A stretch of DNA of 64,000 bases. Source: Sporosarcina aquimarina (GTDB lineage Bacteria; Bacillota; Bacilli; Bacillales_A; Planococcaceae). The stretch lies in contig NZ_JACLBZ010000008.1 in the NCBI RefSeq assembly GCF_019748715.1, positions 124,001 to 188,000 of the forward strand, read 5' to 3'. Below the pieces are notes generated by a model. It had not been told where the DNA came from, did not search any database, and worked only from the letters and a program-made list of their open reading frames with translations. Positions 25,057 to 34,149 of this stretch are shown one piece after another; the stretch's first letter is position 1; each line of letters opens with the position of its first letter. A program made the translations under genes and the position numbers.

Positions 25057-25665
25057 TTGCAAAGCTATCAAGAACTTGCAAAAACAGTCACTATAAACAA
25101 GGAAAACCGTTTAATTCACTATGATGATTCGTTAATGCATATTGGCACAGGTAGAAGTGCATTTGTGTTTAGAATAAAATCCACCATGAAGGCAATTAAA
25201 GTATATTTCCCTGCCTTTTCTTATATTGCTGAAGAGGAAACCGACATTTATAAAAAGCTTCAAAACATCACGTATTATCCGGCTGTGTATGATTCAGGAT
25301 CGAATTATATTGTGATGGATTATATAGAGGGCCATACTCTATTTGAGTGCTTGTCTAAAGGAGAAATCATCACGTCCGCCCATATTAAACAAATTGACGA
25401 TGCACTATCTTTAGCAGCTGCAAGGGGTCTAAATCCATCCGATGTTCATTTGCGCAATATTATTGTCACTATTACTGGTGAGATAAAACTCATTGATGTT
25501 GCTCGTTTTAGACAAACAAAGGATTGCCGGCAATGGGATAATTTAAAAAGAGCCTATGTAAATTTTTATTGCAAACGTTTATTTCCAAAGAAGGTTTCTG
25601 CTCCATTTCTGAACTTCATTGCTATCCTATATAAAAAAAGGTGCATACCATTTTTTCGGGCATGA
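25057..25665 (+). CDS. Small protein-kinase-like protein under manganese riboswitch control
   Basis: This 202-residue protein has the outline of a minimal protein kinase: a glycine loop HIGTGRSAFVFRI (28-40), a lysine in AIKVYFP (about 48), a hinge YIVMDYIEGHTL, a catalytic-loop equivalent NPSDVHLRNI with Asp129 and Asn134, and IKLIDVAR (Asp147) in place of DFG. It resembles small putative Ser/Thr kinases of bacilli such as YrzF. The HRD motif is altered and the C-lobe is short, so activity is uncertain. TTG 25057 is the start, with GGAGGT six bases upstream. The EcsC-family gene follows; expression depends on the upstream riboswitch. Confidence 0.8.
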   Translation: MQSYQELAKTVTINKENRLIHYDDSLMHIGTGRSAFVFRIKSTMKAIKVYFPAFSYIAEEETDIYKKLQNITYYPAVYDSGSNYIVMDYIEGHTLFECLSKGEIITSAHIKQIDDALSLAAARGLNPSDVHLRNIIVTITGEIKLIDVARFRQTKDCRQWDNLKRAYVNFYCKRLFPKKVSAPFLNFIAILYKKRCIPFFRA

Positions 25666-25734
25666 ATAGATGTGGAATACAAAAGCATTAAAATGGGAAA
25701 ACGAGGTAATTCTAAGGAAAAGGAGAGAAGAACG

Positions 25735-26562
25735 ATGAATGATTCTAGAGAATGGTTAACAGAAGAACTTAAAAAAGTACAAGATTGGGAGAACAATCAG
25801 AGTGATTTATGGTTTTGGGAAAAGCTAGGGCGACTGCCGTTTAAAATAATCGATAAATGGACGCCCGATTTTATTCAACGTAAAATTGGTATACTCCTTG
25901 ACGAGCTCGGTCAGTATATCCAAACAGGCGGGAGTTATTTAAGCTCAGTTTCTAAAATTACTTCTTATTACCCGGACTTTGATGTGAGCACGTTAGCAAA
26001 TGTAGAAAAGCTACCCGTTTCTACAATGGATGTCGCTGTCGAAAAAATTACGGGCAACAGAAAAAAACTAGCAACACTGCAAGGCGCGGGCACTGGCATT
26101 GGCGGTGTTTTCACATTATCGATCGACATTCCACTATTACTTAGTTTGCAACTAAAAACATTGCAGGACATTGCGATTTGTTATGGCTATGATCCAAATA
26201 TTAAAGAAGAGCGTTTGTTCATCGTAAAATGTATGCAATATGTCTCAGCCGACATTGTAGGCAAACAAGCCATCCTGACTCAATTATCACAATTTGATTC
26301 ACCTGACGATGCTTCAAAGCGTGAAATTTTATCTGAACTACAGGGCTGGCGTGAGGTGTTTTTTTCCTATCGAGATCAACTTGGTTGGAAAAAGTTTTTC
26401 CAAATGATTCCGATTGCAGGTCTCGTGTTTGGCGCCTTCATTAATCGTTCCGCTGTCAATGACATTGCCGAAGCAGGAAAAATGCTTTATCGAAAAAGAA
26501 GGATTGTTGAGAGGCTGGATATACTGCATGATTCAAGTGACAGCTCGTGTTTGGATGCCTAG
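25735..26562 (+). CDS. EcsC-family protein
   Basis: A 275-residue protein resembling the EcsC family (PF12787). Seen are the N-terminal amphipathic region WFWEKLGRLPFKIIDKW, the glycine-rich hydrophobic hairpin LQGAGTGIGGVFTLSIDIPLLLSLQLKTLQDIA (about 115-147 of this start), ADIVGKQAI, and a second hydrophobic stretch MIPIAGLVFGAFINRSAV. Such proteins are probably membrane associated; their biochemical function is not established. ATG 25735 follows AAAAGGAGAG. It shares the manganese-riboswitch leader with the kinase-like gene, 69 bp upstream, with no terminator between, suggesting a joint membrane or metal-stress role. Confidence 0.85.
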   Translation: MNDSREWLTEELKKVQDWENNQSDLWFWEKLGRLPFKIIDKWTPDFIQRKIGILLDELGQYIQTGGSYLSSVSKITSYYPDFDVSTLANVEKLPVSTMDVAVEKITGNRKKLATLQGAGTGIGGVFTLSIDIPLLLSLQLKTLQDIAICYGYDPNIKEERLFIVKCMQYVSADIVGKQAILTQLSQFDSPDDASKREILSELQGWREVFFSYRDQLGWKKFFQMIPIAGLVFGAFINRSAVNDIAEAGKMLYRKRRIVERLDILHDSSDSSCLDA

Positions 26563-26604
26563 TAGTGTCGAATAAAAAAGGGATAGGGTTATGTAATTAT
26601 ACTG

Positions 26605-26655
26605 AAATGCACCCCAATTGTTAGACAGAATCTAACTTTTAGGGTGCACTTCATT
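26605..26655. terminator. Palindromic element A between convergent genes
   Basis: TGCACCC-caattg-TTAGA and TCTAA-cttttа-GGGTGCA-type arms (26608-26625 and 26631-26648) make a long imperfect hairpin between the EcsC-like gene and the convergent peptidase gene. Related elements lie at 31924 and 47744. It may terminate both genes; the shared core suggests a dispersed element. Confidence 0.6.
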
Positions 26656-26668
26656 CGAGGTTCTCTCT

Positions 26669-27934
26669 TCAAATCCCAAGGTATTCTTCCAACGTCAAAC
26701 CCTCTTTATATATGCGTTTGGACACTTCATTCCCTACGTAACGAAAATGCCAGGATTCATGCATGAATCCTGTTACTTTTTCTTTTCCCGGCGGATAACG
26801 CATGATGAAGCCGAAACGATGGGCATTGGCTGCCACCCATTTTCCTGCCGGTGTTTGCCCAAAGGAAGTTGCAGCCCAATGTTTATTTTGATTCGTTTCA
26901 CCGATATCGAATGCCAGGCCGGTTTGGTGTTCGGAATAACCTGGGCGGGCGCTATAACGGTCGGCGGCTTTCTTACCGTCCCTTGTGACGTATCGTTTAT
27001 AAAGGCTTGTTTGATAATCGAAAGAACGATATGTACTGAATGCGGTAAGACGAATACCGGATTTCCTTGCTTCGGTTGCCATCTTCTTAAATTGCGCACG
27101 TGCTGTTTTATTTTCACCAGGTGCGAATTGCTTAGGTAATGGATACTGTTTATTGACGAACAGTAGATTTTTGATATATGTCGGCTTGGCAGGAAGTTGC
27201 TGACCTTTAATGTATTCCGCTTTTGATACTTCTTTCAGTTTGACTCGGGAATCCACCATTTGCGCTGCAAGCTTTTTGGCAAGTTGTGCTTCTTTGGATC
27301 CAACTCGTGCTTCGAGTTTCTTTGTAATCAACGGCTTTGCAAGATCAATCTTTTTCTGCGCATGCAACCGATGGAAAAAGACAACAGCCTGTGTTCTCGT
27401 CAACCGGTTGTTTGCACCGAATTGCTCCAAGAGGTTTGCTCTTTGAGGAGATTGACCGGTTGATATTTGCACTTTCAATAAATATCGGACAGCCCCTTCC
27501 AATTCATGCGTTTCTCCATTTACATAAGCAAAGACCTGAGCAAGTAATCCTCTCGAGACCGGCTGATTTCTATACGCCGGGTTCTCATAACCTAATAACG
27601 GAATATGGAATCTGGATAATGCTTCGTATGTACTGTTCGACCAAACGGTATGATCCAGATTTTTATAGCGGCCAGCTTCAGTCTGAAAAGCTGCGTAATA
27701 TCTTGTCAGCATGGCAGCAAACTGCGCTTCCGTCAAAAACGCCTGCGGTCGAAATGTACCGTCTGCATTACCGCTAATAATACCTTTCACATATGCCCAT
27801 TGAATGGAATCGAATGAAGGATTATTTTCTTTTACATCGCTGAATGCACTTGCCTTTTGCGCCTTCATGCTGAATGATACTGATATGAGCAGTAATGTTA
27901 TCAATATGTATTGAAAGGATTTCATTTTGATCAA
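26669..27934 (-). CDS. SLH-domain D-alanyl-D-alanine carboxypeptidase (VanY family)
   Basis: A secreted 421-residue peptidoglycan peptidase. After a signal peptide (about 1-30), an SLH domain is clear at 31-80 (FSDVKENNPSFDSIQWAY...NADGTFRP), with weaker SLH-like sequence to about 190, so it should attach to secondary cell-wall polymer. The C-terminal VanY/LAS domain (about 270-421) has STYRSFDYQTSLY, the zinc ligands His and Asp in GYSEHQTGLAFDIG, and catalytic Glu and third-ligand His in HESWHFRYVG. It would trim D-Ala from peptide stems. The start is a TTG at 27934 behind AAGGGA; an ATG three codons later is the alternative. Confidence 0.9.
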   Translation of the reverse strand: MIKMKSFQYILITLLLISVSFSMKAQKASAFSDVKENNPSFDSIQWAYVKGIISGNADGTFRPQAFLTEAQFAAMLTRYYAAFQTEAGRYKNLDHTVWSNSTYEALSRFHIPLLGYENPAYRNQPVSRGLLAQVFAYVNGETHELEGAVRYLLKVQISTGQSPQRANLLEQFGANNRLTRTQAVVFFHRLHAQKKIDLAKPLITKKLEARVGSKEAQLAKKLAAQMVDSRVKLKEVSKAEYIKGQQLPAKPTYIKNLLFVNKQYPLPKQFAPGENKTARAQFKKMATEARKSGIRLTAFSTYRSFDYQTSLYKRYVTRDGKKAADRYSARPGYSEHQTGLAFDIGETNQNKHWAATSFGQTPAGKWVAANAHRFGFIMRYPPGKEKVTGFMHESWHFRYVGNEVSKRIYKEGLTLEEYLGI

Positions 27935-28260
27935 CTTGTGACATTCCCTTCTATAAAAAATTTACTTCTTTAAGACCTTTTCAAATGCTGACATGTCGCT
28001 ACTCCAAAGGTTTTTTATACTAGCTTAAAGTTTCTATCCTTCCATGTTTGCTGTGAACACCGCTAATGTATCAACAGACACGGCTATTCCTCCTCAAATA
28101 TGCCAAATAATTTATCTAATCTCATTATACTAATTCCAAATAGATTATGTCAGTCATTTATATTTAATTTGCACTCTATCTTCAAGTAAAGTAGCGAGAC
28201 AATCACTCTACGTTTATAGTAAAATAGTATCCTAAATCAATATTTGAAGGAGACTAACAG

Positions 28261-30063
28261 GTGAAAAAATCATACACCTCTTTACGATATATAGTGTCTT
28301 ATCTCATGGCCGTTTTTCTAGTTTTGGGACCTGGCGCAGCATTTACATTTGCGGAAACAGCAGATGCTTCTTCTAATGAATTGCTTGTGAAATATGCAGA
28401 GCTTCCGAAATCTATTGCAGCTTCCGTCCCGCTTCCTGAAACAGTAGAGCAAGTGGAAACGCTGACGCCATCCGTTGAACTTCTTTCATTCCCTCATGAT
28501 GCAGATGTAAAGCTAGTAGCAGAAAAACTGGAAAAGAATCCATTTATAAAAACAGTTGAACCAAACCACGAGCGAAGTGTCTCGGTCACCAACGATGTCT
28601 TTTACACTAATCAATGGTGGTTGCCGCATGTACAAGCCGAGCAGCTATGGCCGTTAGCCGCCAAGCAGAAAAAGCAGGCAGTCGTGGCGGTCATTGATTC
28701 AGGAATTGACACGACTCATGAAGATTTAGTCGGGCGAATTGCGCCGGGTGGCTTCAACTTTATCGATCAAACACAAAATATTCAAGATGTGAATGGCCAT
28801 GGAACGAGCGTAGCAGGTATCATTGCTGCCAACAGCAACAATCGAAAAGGAATTGCCGGTGTAACGGGTAGTTATGGTGTTTCCATTCTTCCATTAAAGA
28901 CCGTGCATGATGACGGCAAATCAACGGTAGCGGATAATCTAAGAGCGATCGATTATGCCATTCAACAAGGTGTCGATGTCATCAATATTAGCCAAGGGGG
29001 CACGTCGCCTTCAACTATTGAACAAGATGCTATTCGCCGGGCAGTGAGGGCAGGTATCCCGATCATCGCTTCTGCAGGGAATGATGCGTTAAAGGGCAAC
29101 CCCACTATGTATCCAGCTGCTTACGATGAAGTCATTTCCGTTGGATCCGTGAATCAACGGAATAGCCGGTCCGATTTCTCCAACTATAATAACCAAGTCG
29201 ATATCGTGGCACCAGGAGAACAAATTTATACGACCGGGATTTCCAATCACTACGTCATAGCGAATGGAACCTCCTTTTCTGCTCCGATTGTCGCCGGAAC
29301 GGTGGCCATGATGAAAGCTATCGTGCCGGAACTGTCGGTGAAGGAAATTACAGAGGTCCTAACAAAAACCGCCAAAGATTTGGGTCAAGCTGGAAAAGAT
29401 GCCGAATATGGTTTCGGCTTATTAAACAGCAAGCAAGTAAAGGCTGAACTCGAACAGTTGTTGATTCAGAAACAAACTGTGCCGGTCACAGGGATTTCAT
29501 TGAACCAGACAATGATACGCCTACTTGCGGGTGAAGATGGAGATGCGGGTGAACAAACAGTATTGACAGCAACCATCACACCATCAAATGCAACCGATCG
29601 GAACGTGGTATGGACCTCTTCCCGACCAACAGTTGCTAGCGTCAGCCAATCAGGGATGGTGACCGCAGTCTCAAAAGGAGAAGCAATCATCACTGCTGAA
29701 ACAGTCGATGGCAAGTATAAAGCGACAGCTAAAGTCATCGTGGATGCACCAAAACCATTCGTCGGCACATTTGCGGATCTAACCGTAAACACTTCAAAAC
29801 AATTTGTTGTGAAGTTCAATAAACCGTTAGCCGAGGGCATGAATTATAAGAAGCACATTCAGATTTCAAAAAGGGCGGATGGACAACAGCCGATTACGAC
29901 CTTTAACGTTACATTCAATCCCGCGGTTCCTGACCAGTTAATAATTGCACCGCAAAGTCGATGGGAACTGGGAACTTACTACCTGAACATTCGACAAGGG
30001 GTCCAGGCTAAAGACGGGAAATTACTGACTGAAAACGTAAATATGCGGTTTATTGTACGGTAG
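28261..30063 (+). CDS. Secreted subtilisin-like serine protease with Ig-like and SbsA-like C-terminal domains
   Basis: A 600-residue subtilase. A signal peptide (1-31) is followed by a short propeptide-like region (38-108) and the catalytic domain, with Asp146 (VIDSGID), His180 (NGHGTSVAG), oxyanion Asn274 (SAGND) and Ser338 (NGTSFSAP). A bacterial Ig-like Big_2 domain spans about 405-498 (VTGISLNQT...VVWTSSRPTVASVS) and an SbsA-type Ig-like domain about 500-600. GTG 28261 follows GAAGGAG at eight bases. It is single, with its own terminator. It is probably exported for extracellular protein degradation; the last two domains may hold it at the cell surface. Confidence 0.93.
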   Translation: MKKSYTSLRYIVSYLMAVFLVLGPGAAFTFAETADASSNELLVKYAELPKSIAASVPLPETVEQVETLTPSVELLSFPHDADVKLVAEKLEKNPFIKTVEPNHERSVSVTNDVFYTNQWWLPHVQAEQLWPLAAKQKKQAVVAVIDSGIDTTHEDLVGRIAPGGFNFIDQTQNIQDVNGHGTSVAGIIAANSNNRKGIAGVTGSYGVSILPLKTVHDDGKSTVADNLRAIDYAIQQGVDVINISQGGTSPSTIEQDAIRRAVRAGIPIIASAGNDALKGNPTMYPAAYDEVISVGSVNQRNSRSDFSNYNNQVDIVAPGEQIYTTGISNHYVIANGTSFSAPIVAGTVAMMKAIVPELSVKEITEVLTKTAKDLGQAGKDAEYGFGLLNSKQVKAELEQLLIQKQTVPVTGISLNQTMIRLLAGEDGDAGEQTVLTATITPSNATDRNVVWTSSRPTVASVSQSGMVTAVSKGEAIITAETVDGKYKATAKVIVDAPKPFVGTFADLTVNTSKQFVVKFNKPLAEGMNYKKHIQISKRADGQQPITTFNVTFNPAVPDQLIIAPQSRWELGTYYLNIRQGVQAKDGKLLTENVNMRFIVR

Positions 30064-30078
30064 GAAATGAGGAAGTAG

Positions 30079-30119
30079 AAAACGGCCGACCAGCCCGAGG
30101 GATGGTCAGCCGTTTTTTG
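30079..30119 (+). terminator. Intrinsic terminator of the subtilase gene
   Basis: AACGGC-c-GACCA pairs with TGGTC-a-GCCGTT across a GCCCGAGGGA loop (30081-30114), followed by TTTTTT, 20 bp after the stop codon. Confidence 0.85.
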
Positions 30120-30265
30120 TTCTTAATTTCATTCACAAAGTGCCGAGACCATCATGTGATTATGGTTAACTCAGGAAATCTTTCATTCTTTCAATGCTCT
30201 GGATAACTGACTGGATGGCGTGTGAATCTGGTAGCTGTTCCTCGAGAATGCGGCGATATCATATA

Positions 30266-31114
30266 TTACACCTCCGCAACCGGCATGCCGGCGTTACGAG
30301 CAATAATGCGGGCACCTTTGTCATTTGACAAAAACAGCAAATTGTTTGCACCGTTTTTGAATTCATATAAATAGGTTGCGATGATTTTCTCGTCAGCAGA
30401 CGTTGACAAGGCCAATTTTTGCAGCTTATCATATGTAGGCACTTGAATTAGCTTTAGCAAACCTTTGCGCTGATACGCTTCTATTACATCAAACGCCAAT
30501 TGCGCACGCATTCTAGTCAATTTTTCTTTGTTGTTCTTCAACCCATCTAATTCTTTAAAAACTTGACTACTGATGATGAGCTTGATTTGCTTAGTACCCA
30601 ATAAATGGATCAACAAATCTGCATCATGCATGAGAATGTTCGTATCGACCGCAAACTGGTGGTTATTTTCATGATATGTAGTAAGAAGTCCCGCACGTTG
30701 TTCCATCTGCTTTTTTTGCTGTTTTTTTGCAAGTCGTTGATTCATTCTTCTTGAACTGTAATTGGCCTCAATCATAGAGAGAATCGGTAAAACGAACAGT
30801 ACGAAGAAAATAGCCCAGCCCGAGAAATCATCCCCTTGTTTCGTTATTCTGACAAACAGAACGAGATACAAGGCAAGAAACAAAATACTTTTAACAAGCT
30901 GTCGATTATAAGCCTGTCCCAAACCTATGGATACAAAGGATAGGAAGGAGGCCATTCCCCCACTAAGCTTTCCTTTGGTGATTTTAGGATGCAACAATAG
31001 GAAATATAGACTTAAGATTGCATTAAAAACGATCATACTGGTAACCGCCGAACTAATAAGTGAAGTACTAGCCTCTTTTTTAGCAAGGTAAGAAAATATG
31101 AAAATAAGAACCAT
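30266..31114 (-). CDS. Membrane-anchored PIN-domain protein
   Basis: A 282-residue protein of unusual build. Three or four hydrophobic helices occupy residues 1-115, with SFVSIGLGQAYNRQLVKSILFL resembling the small membrane modules of TM2-type proteins. A basic linker (120-142) follows, then a cytoplasmic PIN nuclease domain (150-282) with the acidic set Asp157 (FAVDTNILMHD), Glu188 (SSQVFKELDGLK), Asp241 (SADEKIIATY) and Asp265 (FLSNDKGARIIA). PIN domains of this form cleave RNA; the last half resembles those of PhoH-associated PIN proteins. ATG 31114 follows GGAGGAAGAG. It is the second gene after a small acidic protein gene, 32 bp away. No antitoxin-like partner is recognisable. Confidence 0.85.
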   Translation of the reverse strand: MVLIFIFSYLAKKEASTSLISSAVTSMIVFNAILSLYFLLLHPKITKGKLSGGMASFLSFVSIGLGQAYNRQLVKSILFLALYLVLFVRITKQGDDFSGWAIFFVLFVLPILSMIEANYSSRRMNQRLAKKQQKKQMEQRAGLLTTYHENNHQFAVDTNILMHDADLLIHLLGTKQIKLIISSQVFKELDGLKNNKEKLTRMRAQLAFDVIEAYQRKGLLKLIQVPTYDKLQKLALSTSADEKIIATYLYEFKNGANNLLFLSNDKGARIIARNAGMPVAEV

Positions 31115-31146
31115 TTTTACTCTTCCTCCAACTGTAGTATCCTTTC

Positions 31147-31494
31147 TTAAAAACCATCATGTCCACTATGATGTGTAAAATCCGAATCCGCACTTCCATG
31201 ATCGATCCCATGATAGGATTCATCGACCACTATACTGACACCTGGGTTGATGTAAGGATCATGCATATCCATATGGGAATGGTGAATTTCTAAACTCTCA
31301 AATTGCTGACGTTCCAATTCATCCATCTCATCAGAGAAATCGTCATGTCGACTGCTCGAACCAAATAAAAAAGAATTGCTATTAAAATTATTCCATTTTG
31401 GATCCTTCACCGATAAATCAGTTGCCCGCTTCATCAGCTCCGAAAATTCATCGTGCTCACGAGGCAACAACAATTTTCTAAACAAGCTCCACAT
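31147..31494 (-). CDS. Small acidic, histidine-rich hypothetical protein
   Basis: Not recognised. About 115 residues, hydrophilic apart from an N-terminal WSLFRKLLLP amphipathic stretch, with an acidic middle (DEMDELERQQFESLE) and a C-terminus rich in His, Asp and Ser (HHSHMDMHDPYINPG and HHSGHDGF), which could bind a metal. AAGGAGG lies upstream of TTG 31500 and ATG 31494; I use the ATG, though TTG is equally plausible. It is the first gene of a two-gene unit with the membrane PIN-domain protein and may be its partner. Confidence 0.6.
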   Translation of the reverse strand: MWSLFRKLLLPREHDEFSELMKRATDLSVKDPKWNNFNSNSFLFGSSSRHDDFSDEMDELERQQFESLEIHHSHMDMHDPYINPGVSIVVDESYHGIDHGSADSDFTHHSGHDGF

Positions 31495-31923
31495 TTCCAA
31501 CACTCCCTCCTTTTTTTCCGCTCGGTTGACAGGGCAGGCTATAATTCCGTGTGACGCTTAGAGATCTTAACTAAAACATAAGGACAATTCGTGCATTTTG
31601 GCGTGTACTTTCGATAATTGGATTTCCAACTTTACAGTAGTATTTATCCCCACCCTATTGTATGTAAAATATTCAAACAGGCAAAGTGTATTAAGAATTA
31701 ACTATATTCTTTCTCTTTCTCGTGACTAGTAAGTAACTCATGCGAATTATGCATTTTAGCAAAGACGGCTAAATTGAGAGGGTCGTTTGTCTTGGTGTGT
31801 ATACAGGTTACGGAAAATGGAAAGGTGAGATAAAAATGATTTCTTTAAATTTCACTGCTTCTATTTCATCTAACATTTCCACGATCATATAATGTATCAA
31901 TACAAATAAGTCCGCTAATGCAA

Positions 31924-31980
31924 AATGAACTGCCACCCCAATTGTTAAACAATCACTAACAATTAGGATGCAGTTCAACC
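31924..31980. repeat. Palindromic element B
   Basis: TGAACTGCCACCCCAATTG and AATTAGGATGCAGTTCA arms form a hairpin related to elements A and C (shared CACCCCAAttGTTA core). It lies 60 bp beyond the end of the convergently placed SLH-protein gene. The gene-free stretch 31504-31920 otherwise shows nothing I can support. Confidence 0.6.
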
Positions 31981-32039
31981 GGTTAAAAACTTCCTTCTTT
32001 TCCCTTAATCAACTCTCTGATTTATATCAAGTCCAGTTC

Positions 32040-33287
32040 TTAGTCTTCATAATGCATTCCATCATTAGATTGGAAGCTTACCTTAAAACGGCCTTTGTTT
32101 GTTTCGACTCTAAATACATACTTATCGTACGAATATTTTTGATCAGCTTTATAATCATGAGCCGTGTCTCGTACAGTCGATACATAGCTTACGGTAACAT
32201 CGCGGTGACCATAGCCTTGATAATCCTGTTTTAGAATCGTTTGCGCTTCGTTAACCGTAAGCTGCAGATGCTGTTTCCCTACCATTTCATACGTATAATT
32301 CGCCATCTTCCAAGTTCCTGATTCTTTTATGAATTTATAATCTACAAACCCGCCACCAGACAAGCCATCTGAAAACTCAACCGTTTTCACATTGACCGCA
32401 TTACTGTTCGGCTGATTGAAGCTGAATCTGATGCTCGTATCTACATAGTATGGAAAATAGAAACTATCGCATTCTGTACATGCATGCGGATAATAGTTCT
32501 TCAATTTCGTATCCGCAAACTCCTTCGTCACATACTGAAGTAATTGCGGACGAATAGTATTGAATGATTTCTTCTTATATTTTCCGTCTAAAATAATCCC
32601 TTCAATAATATGCGGCAGGCGGTATGAAAGGTCCACTGCCTTTCCTTTCGTCACAGCAGTCGTATTCGGACGTGATTTAGTGACATTGATTGCGCGCTGT
32701 AAAAATTCCGCGTAATGCGCCCGCGTGACAGGTCGACTCGGGTAGAACTTTCCGTTATCCCCTTTTGATACACCGCTCGAATACATTGCGCTTGCATGTG
32801 GATATCCCCAGTGATTGCTATTAACGTCTTCAAATGGTCGTTGGTAAGGTCCCATATGCAAGTCGAATGCCAAGTCCAACACTTTCGCCATTTGGATGCG
32901 AGTAATGGTAGAATTCGGATTAAACTTTCCATTTGATCCACCTACAATTCCCGCTTGCGACAGTTTCATGATCGGCGTGTAATATGGATGACTTTTCGGC
33001 ACATCCGTATAAATCACCTTACTGGATGACAGTCCCGGCAGCTTCACTGCCTTTTCAAGCAACTGCGCTACATGCTTCCGGCTAATTTTTTCATTCGGAC
33101 GGAATGTCCCATCAGGGTAACCGCCAATATACCCAGCCTTTTGCATTGCCTGGATCGCCTCATAATTCGGATGGCTTTTGGGCACATCTTTGAACTCCTT
33201 CGCTGATGCTTGGTTTGTTCCAATGAAAATGAATGAAGCCAATAGCAACAGGCTGGTCCAGCTGACAATCGATACAATCTTCTTCAT
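32040..33287 (-). CDS. Secreted protein with three SLH domains
   Basis: A 415-residue exported protein: signal peptide (1-29) then three SLH domains at about 30-78 (FKDVPKSHPNYEAIQAM...GYPDGTFRPNE), 92-140 and 150-197 (FEDVNSNHWGY), which bind pyruvylated wall polymer. The remaining 200 residues, with a CTEC pair and beta-rich pattern, match no family I recognise. ATG 33287 follows GGAGGGAG. A perfect 14-bp inverted repeat in the leader (33308-33340) directly precedes the ribosome binding site. Probably a surface-displayed protein. Confidence 0.88.
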   Translation of the reverse strand: MKKIVSIVSWTSLLLLASFIFIGTNQASAKEFKDVPKSHPNYEAIQAMQKAGYIGGYPDGTFRPNEKISRKHVAQLLEKAVKLPGLSSSKVIYTDVPKSHPYYTPIMKLSQAGIVGGSNGKFNPNSTITRIQMAKVLDLAFDLHMGPYQRPFEDVNSNHWGYPHASAMYSSGVSKGDNGKFYPSRPVTRAHYAEFLQRAINVTKSRPNTTAVTKGKAVDLSYRLPHIIEGIILDGKYKKKSFNTIRPQLLQYVTKEFADTKLKNYYPHACTECDSFYFPYYVDTSIRFSFNQPNSNAVNVKTVEFSDGLSGGGFVDYKFIKESGTWKMANYTYEMVGKQHLQLTVNEAQTILKQDYQGYGHRDVTVSYVSTVRDTAHDYKADQKYSYDKYVFRVETNKGRFKVSFQSNDGMHYED

Positions 33288-33307
33288 ATACTCCCTCCTC
33301 TTGTCTA

Positions 33308-33340
33308 GTAAAATATGATTACTAGCTAATCATATTTTAC
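33308..33340 (-). promoter_or_regulatory. Leader hairpin before the SLH-protein gene
   Basis: GTAAAATATGATTA (33308-33321) and TAATCATATTTTAC (33327-33340) are perfectly complementary over 14 bp with a 5-base loop. A possible -10 TATACT (minus strand, 33357-33362) puts the hairpin within about ten bases of the 5' end of the mRNA, like the stabilising leaders known for highly expressed exoprotein genes; it could also be a DNA operator. Confidence 0.65.
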
Positions 33341-33778
33341 CAATGATGTATTAGGTAGTATATAGTGAATTTTTCGAACGGAATTGTGAAGTTTCGCTGT
33401 ATATTATACATACTCAACGTTATTTTGAGTTGTTCAGTCATCTACTTATTGATTTAGAAAGCAGTGAATTTTATCGCGGTATTTTCGGGGATTTTGAACC
33501 GGTATTGACAGGTCTGACCAGGTATACAGTTCTGCTACTGCTGCTGTAAAAAGGAATAGCAACTCGTTGTCGAAGCTACAGAATTTGCGGTCGGCATTTC
33601 CTGGTTTTGTTCGGATACTTCTCAGCCTTGCGCGGAGCCCCCCATTTACCTAGAAAATTTTGGTAGCCAGGTAGATGCTCCAGCCGGTTGCGCGGACATG
33701 TCAACAATATCCAATTTTTTGTGAGGATCCATCTTTGCCGTGTGCAGTTTTTTGGTCTGCAGAAAACGCAACAAACAG

Positions 33779-33822
33779 AAAGAGCACACGAACGATCATT
33801 CCAATCATTCGTAAGCTCTTGC
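33779..33822 (-). terminator. Hairpin downstream of the first DUF2188 gene
   Basis: AAGAGC-N-ACGAACGATCATT pairs with AATCATTCGT-N-GCTCTT (33779-33820), about 50 bp past the stop codon; the T-tail is weak (TCTGTTT). The rest of 33341-33770 shows nothing I can support. Confidence 0.5.
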
Positions 33823-33869
33823 TTGTTCCTCCTTCAGTTTTTCAGACTCGATTCGAACTGCGCAAGGAA

Positions 33870-34112
33870 CTATTTAAAATCAATCTGCTCTTCAATCCGA
33901 CCACGATCGTTATGGATATAAACCATCGTTCCATCTTCTTCCGCCAGTTGCTTCGCTTCTTCGATCGCCTCATCTTGAGAATCCGTTGTGCAGATTGGCT
34001 CATCCTCACCTTCGCGTTTCACTGCCCACTCGTTTTCATGCGGCACGACATGATAGCGTGCCTCTTTCGTTCCCGCACGGTCTTCAAAGTACTCATTTTG
34101 CTCTCTGCTCAT
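33870..34112 (-). CDS. DUF2188-type small protein, copy 1
   Basis: An 80-residue acidic protein with the DUF2188 pattern: YHVVPHENEWAVKREGEDEPICTTDSQDEAIEEAKQLAEEDG..VYIHNDRGRI. The paralogue at 47881 differs at only a few positions (for example KEAR/KDAR, ENEWA/DGEWA). GGGGAGG precedes the ATG. A sigma-B-type promoter lies 38-62 bp upstream, so it is probably a general-stress protein. The biochemical function of this family is not known. Confidence 0.88.
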   Translation of the reverse strand: MSREQNEYFEDRAGTKEARYHVVPHENEWAVKREGEDEPICTTDSQDEAIEEAKQLAEEDGTMVYIHNDRGRIEEQIDFK

Positions 34113-34149
34113 TCCGAAGCCTCCCCAGTTTTTTTATTCTATTTATTTC

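Noticed and set aside
31836..31892. An 18-codon frame with a good AAGGTGA site.
   Set aside because: Too short to judge, ends in low-complexity Ile/Ser codons, and no gene follows on that strand that it could regulate.
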